NCBI RefSeq assembly: GCF_023101345.1 | Contig: NZ_CP095848.1 | Coordinates: 3,932,001 to 3,996,000 of the forward strand | Source: Hymenobacter sublimis | Lineage (GTDB): Bacteria; Bacteroidota; Bacteroidia; Cytophagales; Hymenobacteraceae | Length of the DNA: 64,000 nucleotides | Direction of reading: 5' to 3' | Shown: positions 45,863-54,724 of the stretch, piece by piece | How positions within the stretch are numbered: position 1 is the first letter of the stretch | Layout: each line of letters starts with the position of its first letter | Program-made: the position numbers and the translations under genes | The notes under the pieces: generated by a model | What the model was told of the DNA's origin: nothing | Databases searched by the model: none | The model's input: the letters and a program-made list of their open reading frames with translations, nothing else

Positions 45863-46690
45863 CTATAGTTTGGTTACCGGTTTGGGGTCTTGCATAAGGC
45901 CGGTGGGCACCTCGTTGCGGGCCGAAAGGTGGGCCAAGCCGCGGCCGTCTTTGCCATCAGAGCGGTCGGTGGCAAGCAGGATGCTGCCGTAGCGCTGGTA
46001 ACCGGTCCAGCGGCGGCGGAAGGCGGGCTGGGCATCGGTGGCCTTGGGGAAGTAGGCCCACTCTTCCACCAAATTGGTTTTGGGGTTGACGAGCACTTCG
46101 TACTTATTATCGGGCGTAACGCCCACATTTTTGAACGTCATGTTCAGCACCTCGGCGGGCGTACCGTCCATAAGCTGGCCCGCGCCTTTGTAGGTCAGCG
46201 TTACGCCGGAATCCTTGAGCTTGAAAGGCATCAGCAGCCACCAGGAGTTGTTCACCCAAATGGGGTACATCCGGCCCAGTAGCTTCGTGCCGTCGGGGGT
46301 AGCGGAAATGTCGCGGCCCGAGCGGTACACGCGCCCCTGCTTGGAGGTGAGATTGTAGAGGGCCACGGTGCTGTCCTTCTGCCAGCGGAAGTCACCGGTG
46401 TGCTTGTCCCAGAGCTGGTAGGAGCCATCCAGAAAATCCCAGCCCAGCAGGCGGGTTTGCTGCCAGGCCGAGTAGCCCCCCATTTGCGCCATTACCTTAT
46501 CAGCCAGCGCCATAGCCTTGGCATCGGAGCCCGCCTGATCAAACCCCTCGGCCGCCGGGTAAGAAGCACCTTTGTTGGCTTTAAGCACGGGCATGGGTGA
46601 GGTAGCCGTGGCCGGGTTTCCGGCCGGGCTGCTTTGGCAGGCGGCTGTTGCGGCCAAGGAAGCCAGCAAAGCGAAACGAAGAATACGCAT
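45863..46690 (-). CDS. DUF6503-like lipoprotein
   Basis: 275 residues from MRILRFALLAS; lipobox ATAACQ. Mature part: ALADKVMAQMGGYSAWQQTRLLGWDFL, then strands LWDKHTGDFRW, GRVYRSGRDI, WWLLMPFKLKDSGVTLTYKG, YEVLVNPKTNLVEEWAYFPK. The layout is a LolA-like incomplete barrel as in the group I know as DUF6503. Such proteins may bind lipid, but nothing here proves it. Anchored at the inner or outer membrane in the periplasm. An alternative start at 46744 lacks a signal peptide and is rejected. Confidence 0.6.
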   Translation of the reverse strand: MRILRFALLASLAATAACQSSPAGNPATATSPMPVLKANKGASYPAAEGFDQAGSDAKAMALADKVMAQMGGYSAWQQTRLLGWDFLDGSYQLWDKHTGDFRWQKDSTVALYNLTSKQGRVYRSGRDISATPDGTKLLGRMYPIWVNNSWWLLMPFKLKDSGVTLTYKGAGQLMDGTPAEVLNMTFKNVGVTPDNKYEVLVNPKTNLVEEWAYFPKATDAQPAFRRRWTGYQRYGSILLATDRSDGKDGRGLAHLSARNEVPTGLMQDPKPVTKL

Positions 46691-46829
46691 AGCAGAATGA
46701 AAATCAGCGGACAACAACGCCGGATGGCTCAGCTTCCTACGCAAATCAACGGTATTTGGCTAACACCACCGAACGCCGGGTCTGTCCTACCCGTACTACC
46801 TGCACCGACTTTCCCCGAAACCTTGCCTC

Positions 46830-47801
46830 ATGGCCACGCACTACCGCTTTTCCGACATTATTGGTATCTTAAAGACTACCGCGAGCGAGTTTATGGTGAA
46901 CAACTCCCTGCGTCACGCAGCGGCCCTGTCGTATTACACCATTTTCTCCCTGCCTCCGCTGCTGCTCATCGTCATTACGGTAGCCAGCTCCGTGTATGGT
47001 CATGATGCCGTAACGGGCCAGGTGTACGGGCAAATGAAGGGCTTGGTCGGGGCTGATTCCGCCAAGTTTCTGCAGGACAGCATTGCCGAGTTTACCAAGC
47101 AGCAAAAAGGTGGTATTGCTACTGCCATCGGAATTGGCACCCTGGTTTTTGCCGCTACTACCTTCTTCGTGACCTTGCAGGAAAGCATCAACGACATCTG
47201 GAATTTGCGGGTCAACACCGTAGGTATTGGCATTGGGCAGTTCATCAAGCAGCGCTTTCTTTCGTTTGGGCTTATTCTGAGCGTGGCCCTATTGCTGCTC
47301 GTTTCCTTTGTGATTAGTGCCGTACTCAGCGCCTTTACCGGCAAGTTGCAGCAGTGGTTTCCCGAAATTGGGGTGGTGGTTATCCGGTTAGTTGACTTCG
47401 CCTTGTCGCTGGGCGTCACAACCCTGCTGTTCGCCCTGATCTACCGCTTTCTGCCCGATGCCGTTATCCGGTGGCGCGACGTAGGCGTGGGAGCTTTCAT
47501 TACGGCCCTGCTGTTCGTACTAGGCAAGTTTCTGATTGCCTTCTACATTGCTAAGGCGAATCCGGGCTCCGCTTTTGGGGCCGCCGGCTCGGCCATTGTT
47601 TTACTGGTGTGGGTGAACTACTCCTCGCTCATTATCTTTTTCGGGGCCGAGTTTACCCAGGAGTTTGCCGATGCCTTTGGCCAGAAAGTGCAGCCTAAGG
47701 CCCACGCCGTCCGCATTGAAACCCGCGAGGTGCCGGCGGGCGAAACCAAGGAAGAAATCAGCACCGGCCGCCCCCGCTCCGAGGGCCGCTGGAAGAACTA
47801 G
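46830..47801 (+). CDS. YihY/BrkB family membrane protein
   Basis: 323 residues with six membrane helices. Motifs of the family: LRHAAALSYYTIFSLPPLLL at the first helix, GIATAIGIGTLVFAATTFFVTLQESINDIWNL, and the closing FGAAGSAIVLLVWVNYSSLIIFFGAEFTQ. Often misnamed ribonuclease BN; the true function is unknown, possibly transport. The C-terminal tail is polar and cytoplasmic. Followed by a stem-loop terminator. Confidence 0.92.
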   Translation: MATHYRFSDIIGILKTTASEFMVNNSLRHAAALSYYTIFSLPPLLLIVITVASSVYGHDAVTGQVYGQMKGLVGADSAKFLQDSIAEFTKQQKGGIATAIGIGTLVFAATTFFVTLQESINDIWNLRVNTVGIGIGQFIKQRFLSFGLILSVALLLLVSFVISAVLSAFTGKLQQWFPEIGVVVIRLVDFALSLGVTTLLFALIYRFLPDAVIRWRDVGVGAFITALLFVLGKFLIAFYIAKANPGSAFGAAGSAIVLLVWVNYSSLIIFFGAEFTQEFADAFGQKVQPKAHAVRIETREVPAGETKEEISTGRPRSEGRWKN

Positions 47802-47825
47802 AAAGTCTGATCTGCCTGTGCTAGT

Positions 47826-47870
47826 AACCCCCGAAGAATCCGCAGAGTTGTGGGTTTTTCGGGGGTTATT
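47826..47870 (+). terminator. stem-loop terminator of the YihY gene
   Basis: AACCCCCGAA (47826-47835) pairs exactly with 47858-47867; loop of 22 nt. Confidence 0.65.
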
Positions 47871-47994
47871 GGTTTTTAGCAGTCGCTAGATGGCCCTGAG
47901 AGGTCTATCAACTTCAACTATTTATAGAGGATAATGAATGAATATATAGGTAAAACAGTAGGTTTGATTCTCCTATTTTCTACACCCTACTTAT

Positions 47995-49158
47995 ATGTCT
48001 GGCGCACTAAAATTATTGGGAGCAGCCTGGTTGCTATTGTTCAGCTCGGCGGCTTACGCCCAGCAGCCAACCAGCCGTATTGTGGTCATCAGCCCCCTGG
48101 TTGGAGAAACCATTGACCGCAAAGAAAAAGCAATGTATGGCTTGTTTCCGTACTACTCGGCTGACAGCTTTGTGGAGGCTCACTTCGAGGAAAACGTAGC
48201 CCCTGACAGCACCATTAGCTTGTTTACGCGACTGCGCGACGGCCGCACTCTCATTAGATATTTCTCGCGCGCTGAAGTAGCTGCGGTACAGCAAAGTATA
48301 GAAAGCCGGGAGCAGGAGTTGGGCCGTACTCCTAGCGGGTCGGCCAATGCTACCACCCCAGGGAGTGCTGGCCCCAGTGAGGTGGTAGGAAAAAGCTACT
48401 CCGTAGAGTTAAGGTCTGGTACCAGCTTTATTGGTGTACTGGTAGCTAGCAGGCCCACGGAGTTGGAGTTTACTACCGCGGAGCTAGGCAAAGTGGTAAT
48501 TCAACGAAATAATATCCGCCAGATAGTGGAGCTATCGGCCACTCAAGTCCAACGTGGTTACGAGTCGGTAGGCAATGGTACCCGACTATTTTTCGCTCCC
48601 ACGGCCCGCAATCTGCGTCGGGGCGAGGGCTACGTGCAAAACATTGATATTTTCTTACTTGGGGCGAACTATGGCGTCACTGACCACTTCTCCGTCGGTC
48701 TGTTGGTGCCCATCATTCCCGGCTTTGGCGCGGGCCTGTTGGCAATAACTCCAAAGGTTAGCATACCCGTGAGCGAGAAATTTCACTTGGGCGCGGGAGT
48801 GCTTTATGCTCGTGCTTTTGGGTTATTTAGCAGTGGTGGCGGCGGCGCTGGGGTGGGATACGGAGTAGCTACAGTAGGCTCCGCTGACAATAATGCCACT
48901 TTGGGCCTAGGATACGGCTTCGCCGATGCAGATGAAGGCGCGCCAGTAGTGATGCTGGGCGGCACTACCCGCATCTCCCGCCGTTTCTCGCTGCTAAACG
49001 AAACGTATATTTTTGGAGAAGACTTCGTGGGTTTAATAGGCGCCCGGGTAGCGGCCTCGCGCGTGAGTGGTAGCTTAGGTTTTTTGTACGGAGTAAACGG
49101 GGGTAGAATTTATCCGGCCTATGCAGAAGTAGCTTACCGATTCGGACGAGTGAAGTAG
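47995..49158 (+). CDS. secreted protein with SH3-like strand module and C-terminal barrel
   Basis: 387 residues; signal peptide ends SSAAYAQQ. Residues about 130-185 contain YSVELRSGTSFIGVLVASRP and VVIQRNNIRQIVEL, a small all-beta unit recalling the N-terminal module of the 7162/7956 proteins. From about 195 on are Gly-rich amphipathic strands (YGVTDHFSVGLLVPIIPGFG, GGGGAGVGYGVATVG) ending with YAEVAYRFGRVK, as in an outer-membrane barrel. Base composition is less GC-rich than that of its neighbours. Function unknown. Confidence 0.55.
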   Translation: MSGALKLLGAAWLLLFSSAAYAQQPTSRIVVISPLVGETIDRKEKAMYGLFPYYSADSFVEAHFEENVAPDSTISLFTRLRDGRTLIRYFSRAEVAAVQQSIESREQELGRTPSGSANATTPGSAGPSEVVGKSYSVELRSGTSFIGVLVASRPTELEFTTAELGKVVIQRNNIRQIVELSATQVQRGYESVGNGTRLFFAPTARNLRRGEGYVQNIDIFLLGANYGVTDHFSVGLLVPIIPGFGAGLLAITPKVSIPVSEKFHLGAGVLYARAFGLFSSGGGGAGVGYGVATVGSADNNATLGLGYGFADADEGAPVVMLGGTTRISRRFSLLNETYIFGEDFVGLIGARVAASRVSGSLGFLYGVNGGRIYPAYAEVAYRFGRVK

Positions 49159-49245
49159 GAAAAAGCGCTACTGAAGTCGAGGGCTTTTTGCACTTCTCGG
49201 CTAATATGAAACGCACTACAACTGTAAACAGGTAGGCGGGTTGCT

Positions 49246-50313
49246 CTATGCCTCTGCTTTTTCTTTTACGGCCAGCTGTCCGCAGGCGGCATCAATGTCC
49301 TTACCGCGGGAGCGGCGCACGTTGGTTTGCACACCCCGGTCGGCCAGGTACTTGTGGAAGGCCATCAGCTTATCGTCGGCGGTGTTGACGTAGTCGGCGT
49401 TTTCGATGGGGTTGTACTCGATGAGGTTCACCTTGCAGGGAATCCACTTTGAAATCTGGAACAGCTCCTCGGCGTCCTGCAGCGTGTCGTTGAAGCTCTC
49501 AAACACAATGTACTCGTAGGTCACCTTGCGGCCCGTTACCTGGTGGTAGTGTTTGAGCGCATCCTTCAGCGAGGCCAGGGAGTTGGCTTCGTTGATAGGC
49601 ATGATTTCGTTGCGCTTGGCATCGTTCGGGGCGTGCAGGGAGAGGGCCAGGTTAGCCTTCACGCCGTCGTCGGCCAGCTTTTTTATCATCTTGGCAATAC
49701 CGGCGGTGCTGACGGTGATGCGGCGCGGGGCCATGTTCAGGCCGTCAGGGGCCGTGATGCGCTCAATGCTTTTCACCACGTTGGCGTAGTTCAATAGCGG
49801 CTCGCCCATGCCCATGTACACGATGTTGGTGAGCGGCGTACCGTACTGGGCCTCACACTGCTCCCGAATGCGCACTACCTGATCGTAGATTTCGGCCGCA
49901 TCAAGGTTGCGCTTGCGCTCCATGTAGCCGGTAGCGCAGAACTTGCACGTCAGGGAGCAGCCCACCTGCGAGCTAATGCAGGCGGTCATGCGCGTGTCGT
50001 GCGGGATGAGCACGCCCTCCACAATGTTGCCATCGTGCAAGCGGAAAGCCGATTTGATGGTGCCGTCGTTGGAAAGCTGGGAGTTTTGCACTTGCACGCC
50101 GTTGATGACAAAGTGCCGGGCCAACAGTTCGCGCGTGGCCAAGGAAATGTTGTTCATTTCCTCGAACGAGCCGGCTGTATTCTTCCACAGCCACTCCAGT
50201 ACCTGCTTGGCCCGGAACGGTTTTTCACCGTGCTCCACCATAAAGGCCTTGAGCTCGTCGGGGGTGAGTTTGCGAATATCGCGCTTCGAAACTACGGGCA
50301 GGTCAATCATCAT
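49246..50313 (-). CDS. rlmN: 23S rRNA A2503 / tRNA A37 C2-methyltransferase
   Basis: 355 residues (start at the first of two adjacent ATGs, 50313 or 50310). Radical SAM motif CSLTCKFCATGYMERKRN with the three cluster Cys, GMGEPLLNY, and the C-terminal Cys in DIDAACGQL that forms the covalent methylated intermediate. Methylates C2 of A2503 in 23S rRNA and A37 in some tRNAs. The promoter box ends 5 bp before the ATG. The longer frame to 50388 lies beyond that box. Confidence 0.96.
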   Translation of the reverse strand: MMIDLPVVSKRDIRKLTPDELKAFMVEHGEKPFRAKQVLEWLWKNTAGSFEEMNNISLATRELLARHFVINGVQVQNSQLSNDGTIKSAFRLHDGNIVEGVLIPHDTRMTACISSQVGCSLTCKFCATGYMERKRNLDAAEIYDQVVRIREQCEAQYGTPLTNIVYMGMGEPLLNYANVVKSIERITAPDGLNMAPRRITVSTAGIAKMIKKLADDGVKANLALSLHAPNDAKRNEIMPINEANSLASLKDALKHYHQVTGRKVTYEYIVFESFNDTLQDAEELFQISKWIPCKVNLIEYNPIENADYVNTADDKLMAFHKYLADRGVQTNVRRSRGKDIDAACGQLAVKEKAEA

Positions 50314-50318
50314 AACGG

Positions 50319-50326
50319 CAAAGATA
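50319..50326 (-). promoter_or_regulatory. -7 promoter box TATCTTTG of rlmN, 5 bp from ATG
   Basis: Followed by CCGTT and ATGATG, giving a nearly leaderless transcript, as for lipA and pheS. Confidence 0.5.
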
Positions 50327-50414
50327 CAAGGCAGAAAGCCGAAGGTGTACGCCTTCTCTTCCAGAACACTGCTTAACCCGCTGAACATGAAAAAAGTGCC
50401 GACTACTCAAGTGC

Positions 50415-50650
50415 TGAAGCGGTGAAATGGTGAGTTGATGCACTGTCATGGCGAGGAGGCACGACGAAGCCATCCGTCCTCTCTTTGTGACCAGCCTAAT
50501 AACCTGGCAAGCCCTTGGCGCTAACACAGTCGTCGAGGGCTTGTCGCATTTCAGGGAGTAGTAGGTTGAGCGGGAAGGATGGCATCAACACTAGCTTGAT
50601 GCGCCACCTGCTCGCCAGGGCGCTTCACTTAATCACTCAATGCGTCAACT
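50415..50650. repeat. second copy of the CTGTCATGGC nested element
   Basis: CTGTCATGGC at 50443-50452 and a CAAGCCCTT/AAGGGCTTG-type hairpin (50508-50516 with 50535-50543) correspond to the copy at 18815-19026. Flanks again hold degenerate GTGAGTTGATG-like words against CACTCAATGCG-like words. Lies between rlmN and the thioesterase gene. Confidence 0.65.
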
Positions 50651-50657
50651 CACTACA

Positions 50658-51086
50658 TCACTCACCGCGCAGCCGGGCGGCGTATTCTTCGCTGAGGGGT
50701 AGCAGCTGGCGGGTGTTGTAGTTGAAGCCGAGCATGCCGGTTTTAGCCCGGGCAATTTCGCGACCGGTTTGATTTTTTACCCAGTACACGAGGTCGAAGC
50801 CGTACTTATTGAGGTCGGTGGCGGCCATCTGAATGTGAAGAATGTCGCCCTGAAATCCTTCGCCCTTGTACTCAATGGCCACATCGGCCATGATATGACC
50901 CAGGCCCGTAGTGGGGTCGTACTCTGCGTGGCCTAAGTGGCGCAGAAACTGCACCCGGGCCTCGTGCAGGATGCTCAGCAGGGCATCGTTGCCGAGGTGA
51001 GCCCCATAGTTGAGGTCGGTGATACGGATGGGAATTTCGATGGTAAGCAAGTAGGAATCGGGAAGCTGGACTTTTACGCGGGCCAT
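50658..51086 (-). CDS. acyl-CoA thioesterase, hotdog fold (4HBT)
   Basis: 142 residues. Hotdog-fold layout: YLLTIEIPIRITDLNYGAHLGND (conserved Asp/Asn and HLGND of 4HBT enzymes), then the central helix LLSILHEARVQFLRHLG, and VAIEYKGEGFQGDILHIQMAATDL. Probably hydrolyses acyl-CoA; substrate unknown. Cytoplasmic. A start at 51086 fits the family N-terminus. Confidence 0.85.
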   Translation of the reverse strand: MARVKVQLPDSYLLTIEIPIRITDLNYGAHLGNDALLSILHEARVQFLRHLGHAEYDPTTGLGHIMADVAIEYKGEGFQGDILHIQMAATDLNKYGFDLVYWVKNQTGREIARAKTGMLGFNYNTRQLLPLSEEYAARLRGE

Positions 51087-51260
51087 AATGGGGAAAGGAA
51101 AACAGGGTGAAGGTGCGGCGGCCTACCTAAGGGGAGGCTGTTACTGCCAGTTACGGCGCCGCGGCAGTACTACCGCCACAATAACAAACGCAGTATATTA
51201 GCCAAACGCCGCCTTACTTTTTGGGAGTGTTCCTGCCTTTCTGCCCTCTCTTTCGTTTCC

Positions 51261-51947
51261 ATGTCTACGCCCTACGTTGAAGTTCGCGCTACCGCCGATG
51301 GCTCCAGCACCCTGTACGTACCCGCGCTTAATGAGCACTACCACAGCACGCACGGGGCCCTGCAAGAGGCTCGACACGTGTACCTAGCAGCGGGTCTAGA
51401 GCCGGCTTTGGCCGCCAGTACCACGCTGGTATGGGTGCTGGAAATCGGGTTTGGCACCGGCCTGAACGCCCTGCTGACTCTGGAGCGTAGCCTCAGCACT
51501 AACTGCACCATCTTCTACGATACCATTGAGAAGTTTCCGCTGCCGTGGGAGGTAGTAAGCCAGCTGAACACGGAAAACTACCTTTCCGGCCCCGAGCTGC
51601 TCGACTACCAGCACCAATTGCACGCCGCCACCTGGAACCGGCCTATCGACCTGACGCCCAATTTCAAGCTGCTCAAGCGTTCTGGGGAACTTCAAGCCAC
51701 AGCCCTACCTCAGGATACCTATCAGGTGATTTATTTTGATGCCTTCGCCCCCGAAAAGCAGCCAGACATGTGGACCGACGAGGTGTTCGCGCAACTCTAC
51801 CAGGCCACCGCGCCCGGCGGCGTGCTGGTGAGCTACTGCGCCAAAGGCTCCTTTAAGCGCAGTCTCAAGGCGGCCGGCTGGTTAGTCGAAAAAATTCCCG
51901 GCCCGCCCGGCAAGCGCGAAATGACTCGGGCCTGGAAAGTGAGGTAA
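51261..51947 (+). CDS. mnmD: tRNA 5-methylaminomethyl-2-thiouridine methyltransferase MnmD
   Basis: 228 residues. Completes the mnm5s2U34 modification of tRNA wobble bases. SAM-binding motif LEIGFGTGLNALLTLE, catalytic-side IYFDAFAPEKQPDMWTDEVF, and the end GGVLVSYCAKGSFKRSLKAAGW, EKIPGPPGKREMTRA match MnmD. It is the methyltransferase part only; the FAD-dependent MnmC half is not fused. Next gene starts 16 bp downstream on the same strand. Confidence 0.9.
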   Translation: MSTPYVEVRATADGSSTLYVPALNEHYHSTHGALQEARHVYLAAGLEPALAASTTLVWVLEIGFGTGLNALLTLERSLSTNCTIFYDTIEKFPLPWEVVSQLNTENYLSGPELLDYQHQLHAATWNRPIDLTPNFKLLKRSGELQATALPQDTYQVIYFDAFAPEKQPDMWTDEVFAQLYQATAPGGVLVSYCAKGSFKRSLKAAGWLVEKIPGPPGKREMTRAWKVR

Positions 51948-51963
51948 CCTATCTGTAGATGTT

Positions 51964-52512
51964 ATGAAGCTTAATCGTCGTTTGAACCAACTCACCGAAG
52001 CCGATTACCGGCACCTGTTGATTAACTATCGGCGCTACACCGATTTCAACTTGCTGGGCCTGTTTCGCAGTTTGCTTGAGAGTGAGAAGCTGAATCTGGA
52101 GCAGCAAATTTGCCTGCGCGATGCGGCCACGGAAGTTTTTCCGAGGTTCTACGAGTTTCTACAGCTGAAAGACCCAGCCACATTTTTTCGTCTTAGCACC
52201 CTGGGGCAAGAGCTAAACATAGCCGATGAGCGGGCCGCGTGGGAGGAAATCGGCCGAACGCAACAGCGCATACTAACGGAGAAGCGTATCCGGCACCGCA
52301 ATTTTGGCACGTACTCCAAGCATAACTGCGGTTACGACACTTGCCCTCTCAATGGTGTGATGATTCGACAAGGAACGCGCATTGCGGAAGGTGTTATGAA
52401 ATTCAACACTGACAGGCGGATTTGCTACGGTGGCCACTTCGACCACCGAGCGGAGCAGCGCCGCCGGGAGCGAAAAGCCTGGGCCAACCAGCGGAACTAC
52501 CTGGAGGAATAA
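51964..52512 (+). CDS. uncharacterised protein with Cys/His-rich centre
   Basis: 182 residues, no signal peptide. N-terminal helical part (NRRLNQLTEADYRHLLINYR and similar), then a central HNCGYDTCPLNG and a later RICYGGHFDH, offering three Cys and several His for metal binding, and a basic tail RRRERKAWANQRNYLEE. I do not recognise a family. It lies 16 bp after mnmD and may be cotranscribed; no evidence links their functions. Confidence 0.55.
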   Translation: MKLNRRLNQLTEADYRHLLINYRRYTDFNLLGLFRSLLESEKLNLEQQICLRDAATEVFPRFYEFLQLKDPATFFRLSTLGQELNIADERAAWEEIGRTQQRILTEKRIRHRNFGTYSKHNCGYDTCPLNGVMIRQGTRIAEGVMKFNTDRRICYGGHFDHRAEQRRRERKAWANQRNYLEE

Positions 52513-52558
52513 CAAGGTGCCGGTTTACTTCCTGCATCCTGCGTAAGTTGCCTCTACT

Positions 52559-53779
52559 ATGAGTCGCAAACTGTTAGAAACCGACGGGCAGGAATGGGTG
52601 CAAAAGGGTATTATCACGGAGACGCAGCGGGAGCAGCTGCTCGCCCTTTACCCCATTGATACGGCTGCTATTGGCCTGCTACCCCTACTGGGCAGCCTAC
52701 TAGTTGGCCTGAGTGCCCTGAGCGTAGTAGCGGCCAACTGGCAAGGCTTGCCGGAGCTGGTACGGCTGGGGCTGCTGCTCGGGGCTTTGTGCGGGGCCTA
52801 CGCCGGGGGCGAGTATTTCCGGCGGCGCGGCAACGACAACCTGGGCATGGGCCTGTTGGCCTTGGGGCTAATTCTATTCGGGGCCAGTATTGTGCTGACC
52901 AGCCAGCTTTACCAACTGATCGGCTACGACCTCACGGGCTTGCTAGCCTGGGCCGTGGCGGGCATGGGCCTAACGTGGCTGTACCGCAGCCGCCTGCTGT
53001 TCCTGATGACGGCCATTATCAGCGGCATTGTGCAGGGCTACAACACAGGACAGCTCGGGGCCTTCAGCTACCTCACGGCCGCGGGCACGGCGTTGGGCCT
53101 GGGCTACTACTGGTGGCGCCGCCCCGATGCCCTGCTAGGCGGAGTGCTGGCCACGGGCTTGCTCTGGCAGGCCGCTCTGCTCATCAGTCATTTGCACGTA
53201 AAAATCACCTGGTTTTTTATTCCCGCCATGCTGGTGTATGCCTTCGGCGACTGGCAGCCCGACCGGCCGGCGGGGCGGGCCTTGCAGGGCCCCCCGCTGG
53301 TAGCGGCTTTCCTGTTCACCCTGGGGCTGGCCTTGTTTGGCGAATCGGATTTTTACGCCGGGCAGCTGCGGGCGCCGCTGCTACCTTACGTGGCGGCTTT
53401 GGGCAGCGTGCTGGCGCTTTCGGTGCTGGGCAAGCGGCGGCGGGGCCGCCTGGGCAGCCTCACCGACTGGTTACTGCTACTGCCGGGGTTTTACTTTACC
53501 GGCGGGCTGGCTTTAGCCGTGGCCACGCTGGTAGTGCTCTATGCCTACTCTGGGGCGGTACTGCTGCGGGCCCACCAGGAGCAAAATCAGGACCGCGTGA
53601 CTCTAGGCACTGTTCTGTTTATCCTGACCACGGCTGTGGCGTACTTTAAGCTGACTTGGGGCTTTATTGACAAGTCGGTGTTTTTCCTGCTGGGGGGACT
53701 ACTGCTACTGGGGCTGAGCTGGTGGCTGCGGCGCCGCGCGGCCCGCACTTTTTCCTCATCAAGCCCTACCAAGCCATGA
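52559..53779 (+). CDS. DUF2157 membrane protein
   Basis: 406 residues. N-terminal soluble part WVQKGIITETQREQLLALYP, then about ten membrane helices in the DUF2157 layout (LLPLLGSLLVGLSALSVVAANWQG; GMGLLALGLILFGASIVLTSQLYQLIG, with the conserved QLYQL). Function unknown. The last four bases overlap the ATG of the next gene (ATGA), and the pair DUF2157-GDYXXLXY commonly occurs together in bacteria. Confidence 0.88.
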   Translation: MSRKLLETDGQEWVQKGIITETQREQLLALYPIDTAAIGLLPLLGSLLVGLSALSVVAANWQGLPELVRLGLLLGALCGAYAGGEYFRRRGNDNLGMGLLALGLILFGASIVLTSQLYQLIGYDLTGLLAWAVAGMGLTWLYRSRLLFLMTAIISGIVQGYNTGQLGAFSYLTAAGTALGLGYYWWRRPDALLGGVLATGLLWQAALLISHLHVKITWFFIPAMLVYAFGDWQPDRPAGRALQGPPLVAAFLFTLGLALFGESDFYAGQLRAPLLPYVAALGSVLALSVLGKRRRGRLGSLTDWLLLLPGFYFTGGLALAVATLVVLYAYSGAVLLRAHQEQNQDRVTLGTVLFILTTAVAYFKLTWGFIDKSVFFLLGGLLLLGLSWWLRRRAARTFSSSSPTKP

Positions 53780-54369
53780 GCCACCCTACTCCTACTGCGG
53801 CGCACTCTGCCGCTCCTTCCCTCCAAGGAAGCACAACGCCCCTACTGGAACTGTCGGAGGGTAGCCGGCGGCGCGGAATGCGGTGGCTGGTGCTGGCTCA
53901 GGTGGTGTTCGTGTTAGGGGTAGCTGCTGCTGGCTACGCTACTGCCGCTCTGGGGCGCACCGTGGTGCTGCGCACCCGACCCGTAGACCCACGCGACCTG
54001 CTGTACGGCGACTACGTAAACCTGCGCTACCATGTGAGCGAGCTGCCCGGCAGCCTGTGGCGGGGCTCAGCCATGCCCCGCCGCCACGATGCAGCCTACG
54101 TACTGCTAGAGCCCCAACCTGATGGCACCTACGAAGCCACCGGCCTTTTTCCCGAGAAGCCCGCCACAGTGGGGCGCCAAGCCGTGCTGCGGGGCTCCGT
54201 GCAGGATGTATGGCGGCGCGGCATTCGGTTGCGCTACGGCCTAGAGCGGTATTACGTGCCCGAGGACATGGGCCGGAAACTAGAGCAGCGCCAGAGCCTG
54301 CGGGTGCAAGTCAGCATAGCCCCCTGGGGGCAAGCCCGCATCACCAAGGTTGAAACGAGCCCGGAATAG
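53776..54369 (+). CDS. GDYXXLXY-domain membrane-anchored protein
   Basis: 197 residues from MSHPTPTAAH; one membrane helix (LVLAQVVFVLGVAAAGYATAAL). After it comes the signature RPVDPRDLLYGDYVNLRYHV, then VLLEPQPDGTYEATGLFPE and a GLERYYVPEDMGRKLEQ end, all typical of GDYXXLXY proteins. The part outside the membrane probably binds the neighbouring DUF2157 protein; the roles are unknown. Overlaps the upstream gene by 4 bp, so coupled translation is likely. Confidence 0.9.
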   Translation: MSHPTPTAAHSAAPSLQGSTTPLLELSEGSRRRGMRWLVLAQVVFVLGVAAAGYATAALGRTVVLRTRPVDPRDLLYGDYVNLRYHVSELPGSLWRGSAMPRRHDAAYVLLEPQPDGTYEATGLFPEKPATVGRQAVLRGSVQDVWRRGIRLRYGLERYYVPEDMGRKLEQRQSLRVQVSIAPWGQARITKVETSPE

Positions 54370-54490
54370 TACCCTCCACTATTCATATATTACCTTGCTT
54401 TATTATATTGCTGACCTAAAGTCGCGCTATCATTCTTCCTACCCTACCTACCCTATTGCATGTTGCTGTATCCATTCCATTTTCTACCGC

Positions 54491-54631
54491 ATGAAAGTCA
54501 ACCTATCCAACTTGTCCGTGGTGCTGGCCGCTCAGCGCCAGGCTACTCAGCCTAAGGCTACCCGTAAAAAAACTACGACCTCTGCCGAGCCTACGCTTCA
54601 TTCCGTAGCCCCAACTACCCTCAAAAAGTAA
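54491..54631 (+). CDS. 46-residue basic peptide with its own terminator
   Basis: A short frame MKVNLSNLSVVLAAQRQATQ continuing with a Lys/Thr/Pro-rich tail and ending TTLKK. There is no homologue I recognise. It is preceded by a 120-bp AT-rich leader and followed at once by a strong terminator whose stem starts at the stop codon, as real small genes have. It could equally be the coding-like part of a small RNA. Confidence 0.4.
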   Translation: MKVNLSNLSVVLAAQRQATQPKATRKKTTTSAEPTLHSVAPTTLKK

Positions 54632-54678
54632 AGCAACATCGCCCGGACCTATATGTAGGTTCGGGCGATGTTGCTTTA
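54629..54678 (+). terminator. long-stem terminator (22-bp arms, one bulge pair)
   Basis: Arms 54629-54650 and 54657-54678 pair except at one position; 6-nt loop. Confidence 0.8.
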
Positions 54679-54724
54679 AGGTTATGCTAGACAATCAGTT
54701 CAAAAGGCGCTCAGTAGGCGCTGG

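Noticed and set aside
53722..53775. Earlier start for the GDYXXLXY gene
   Set aside because: Would overlap the DUF2157 gene by 58 bp; the ATGA overlap at 53776 is the usual coupled arrangement.
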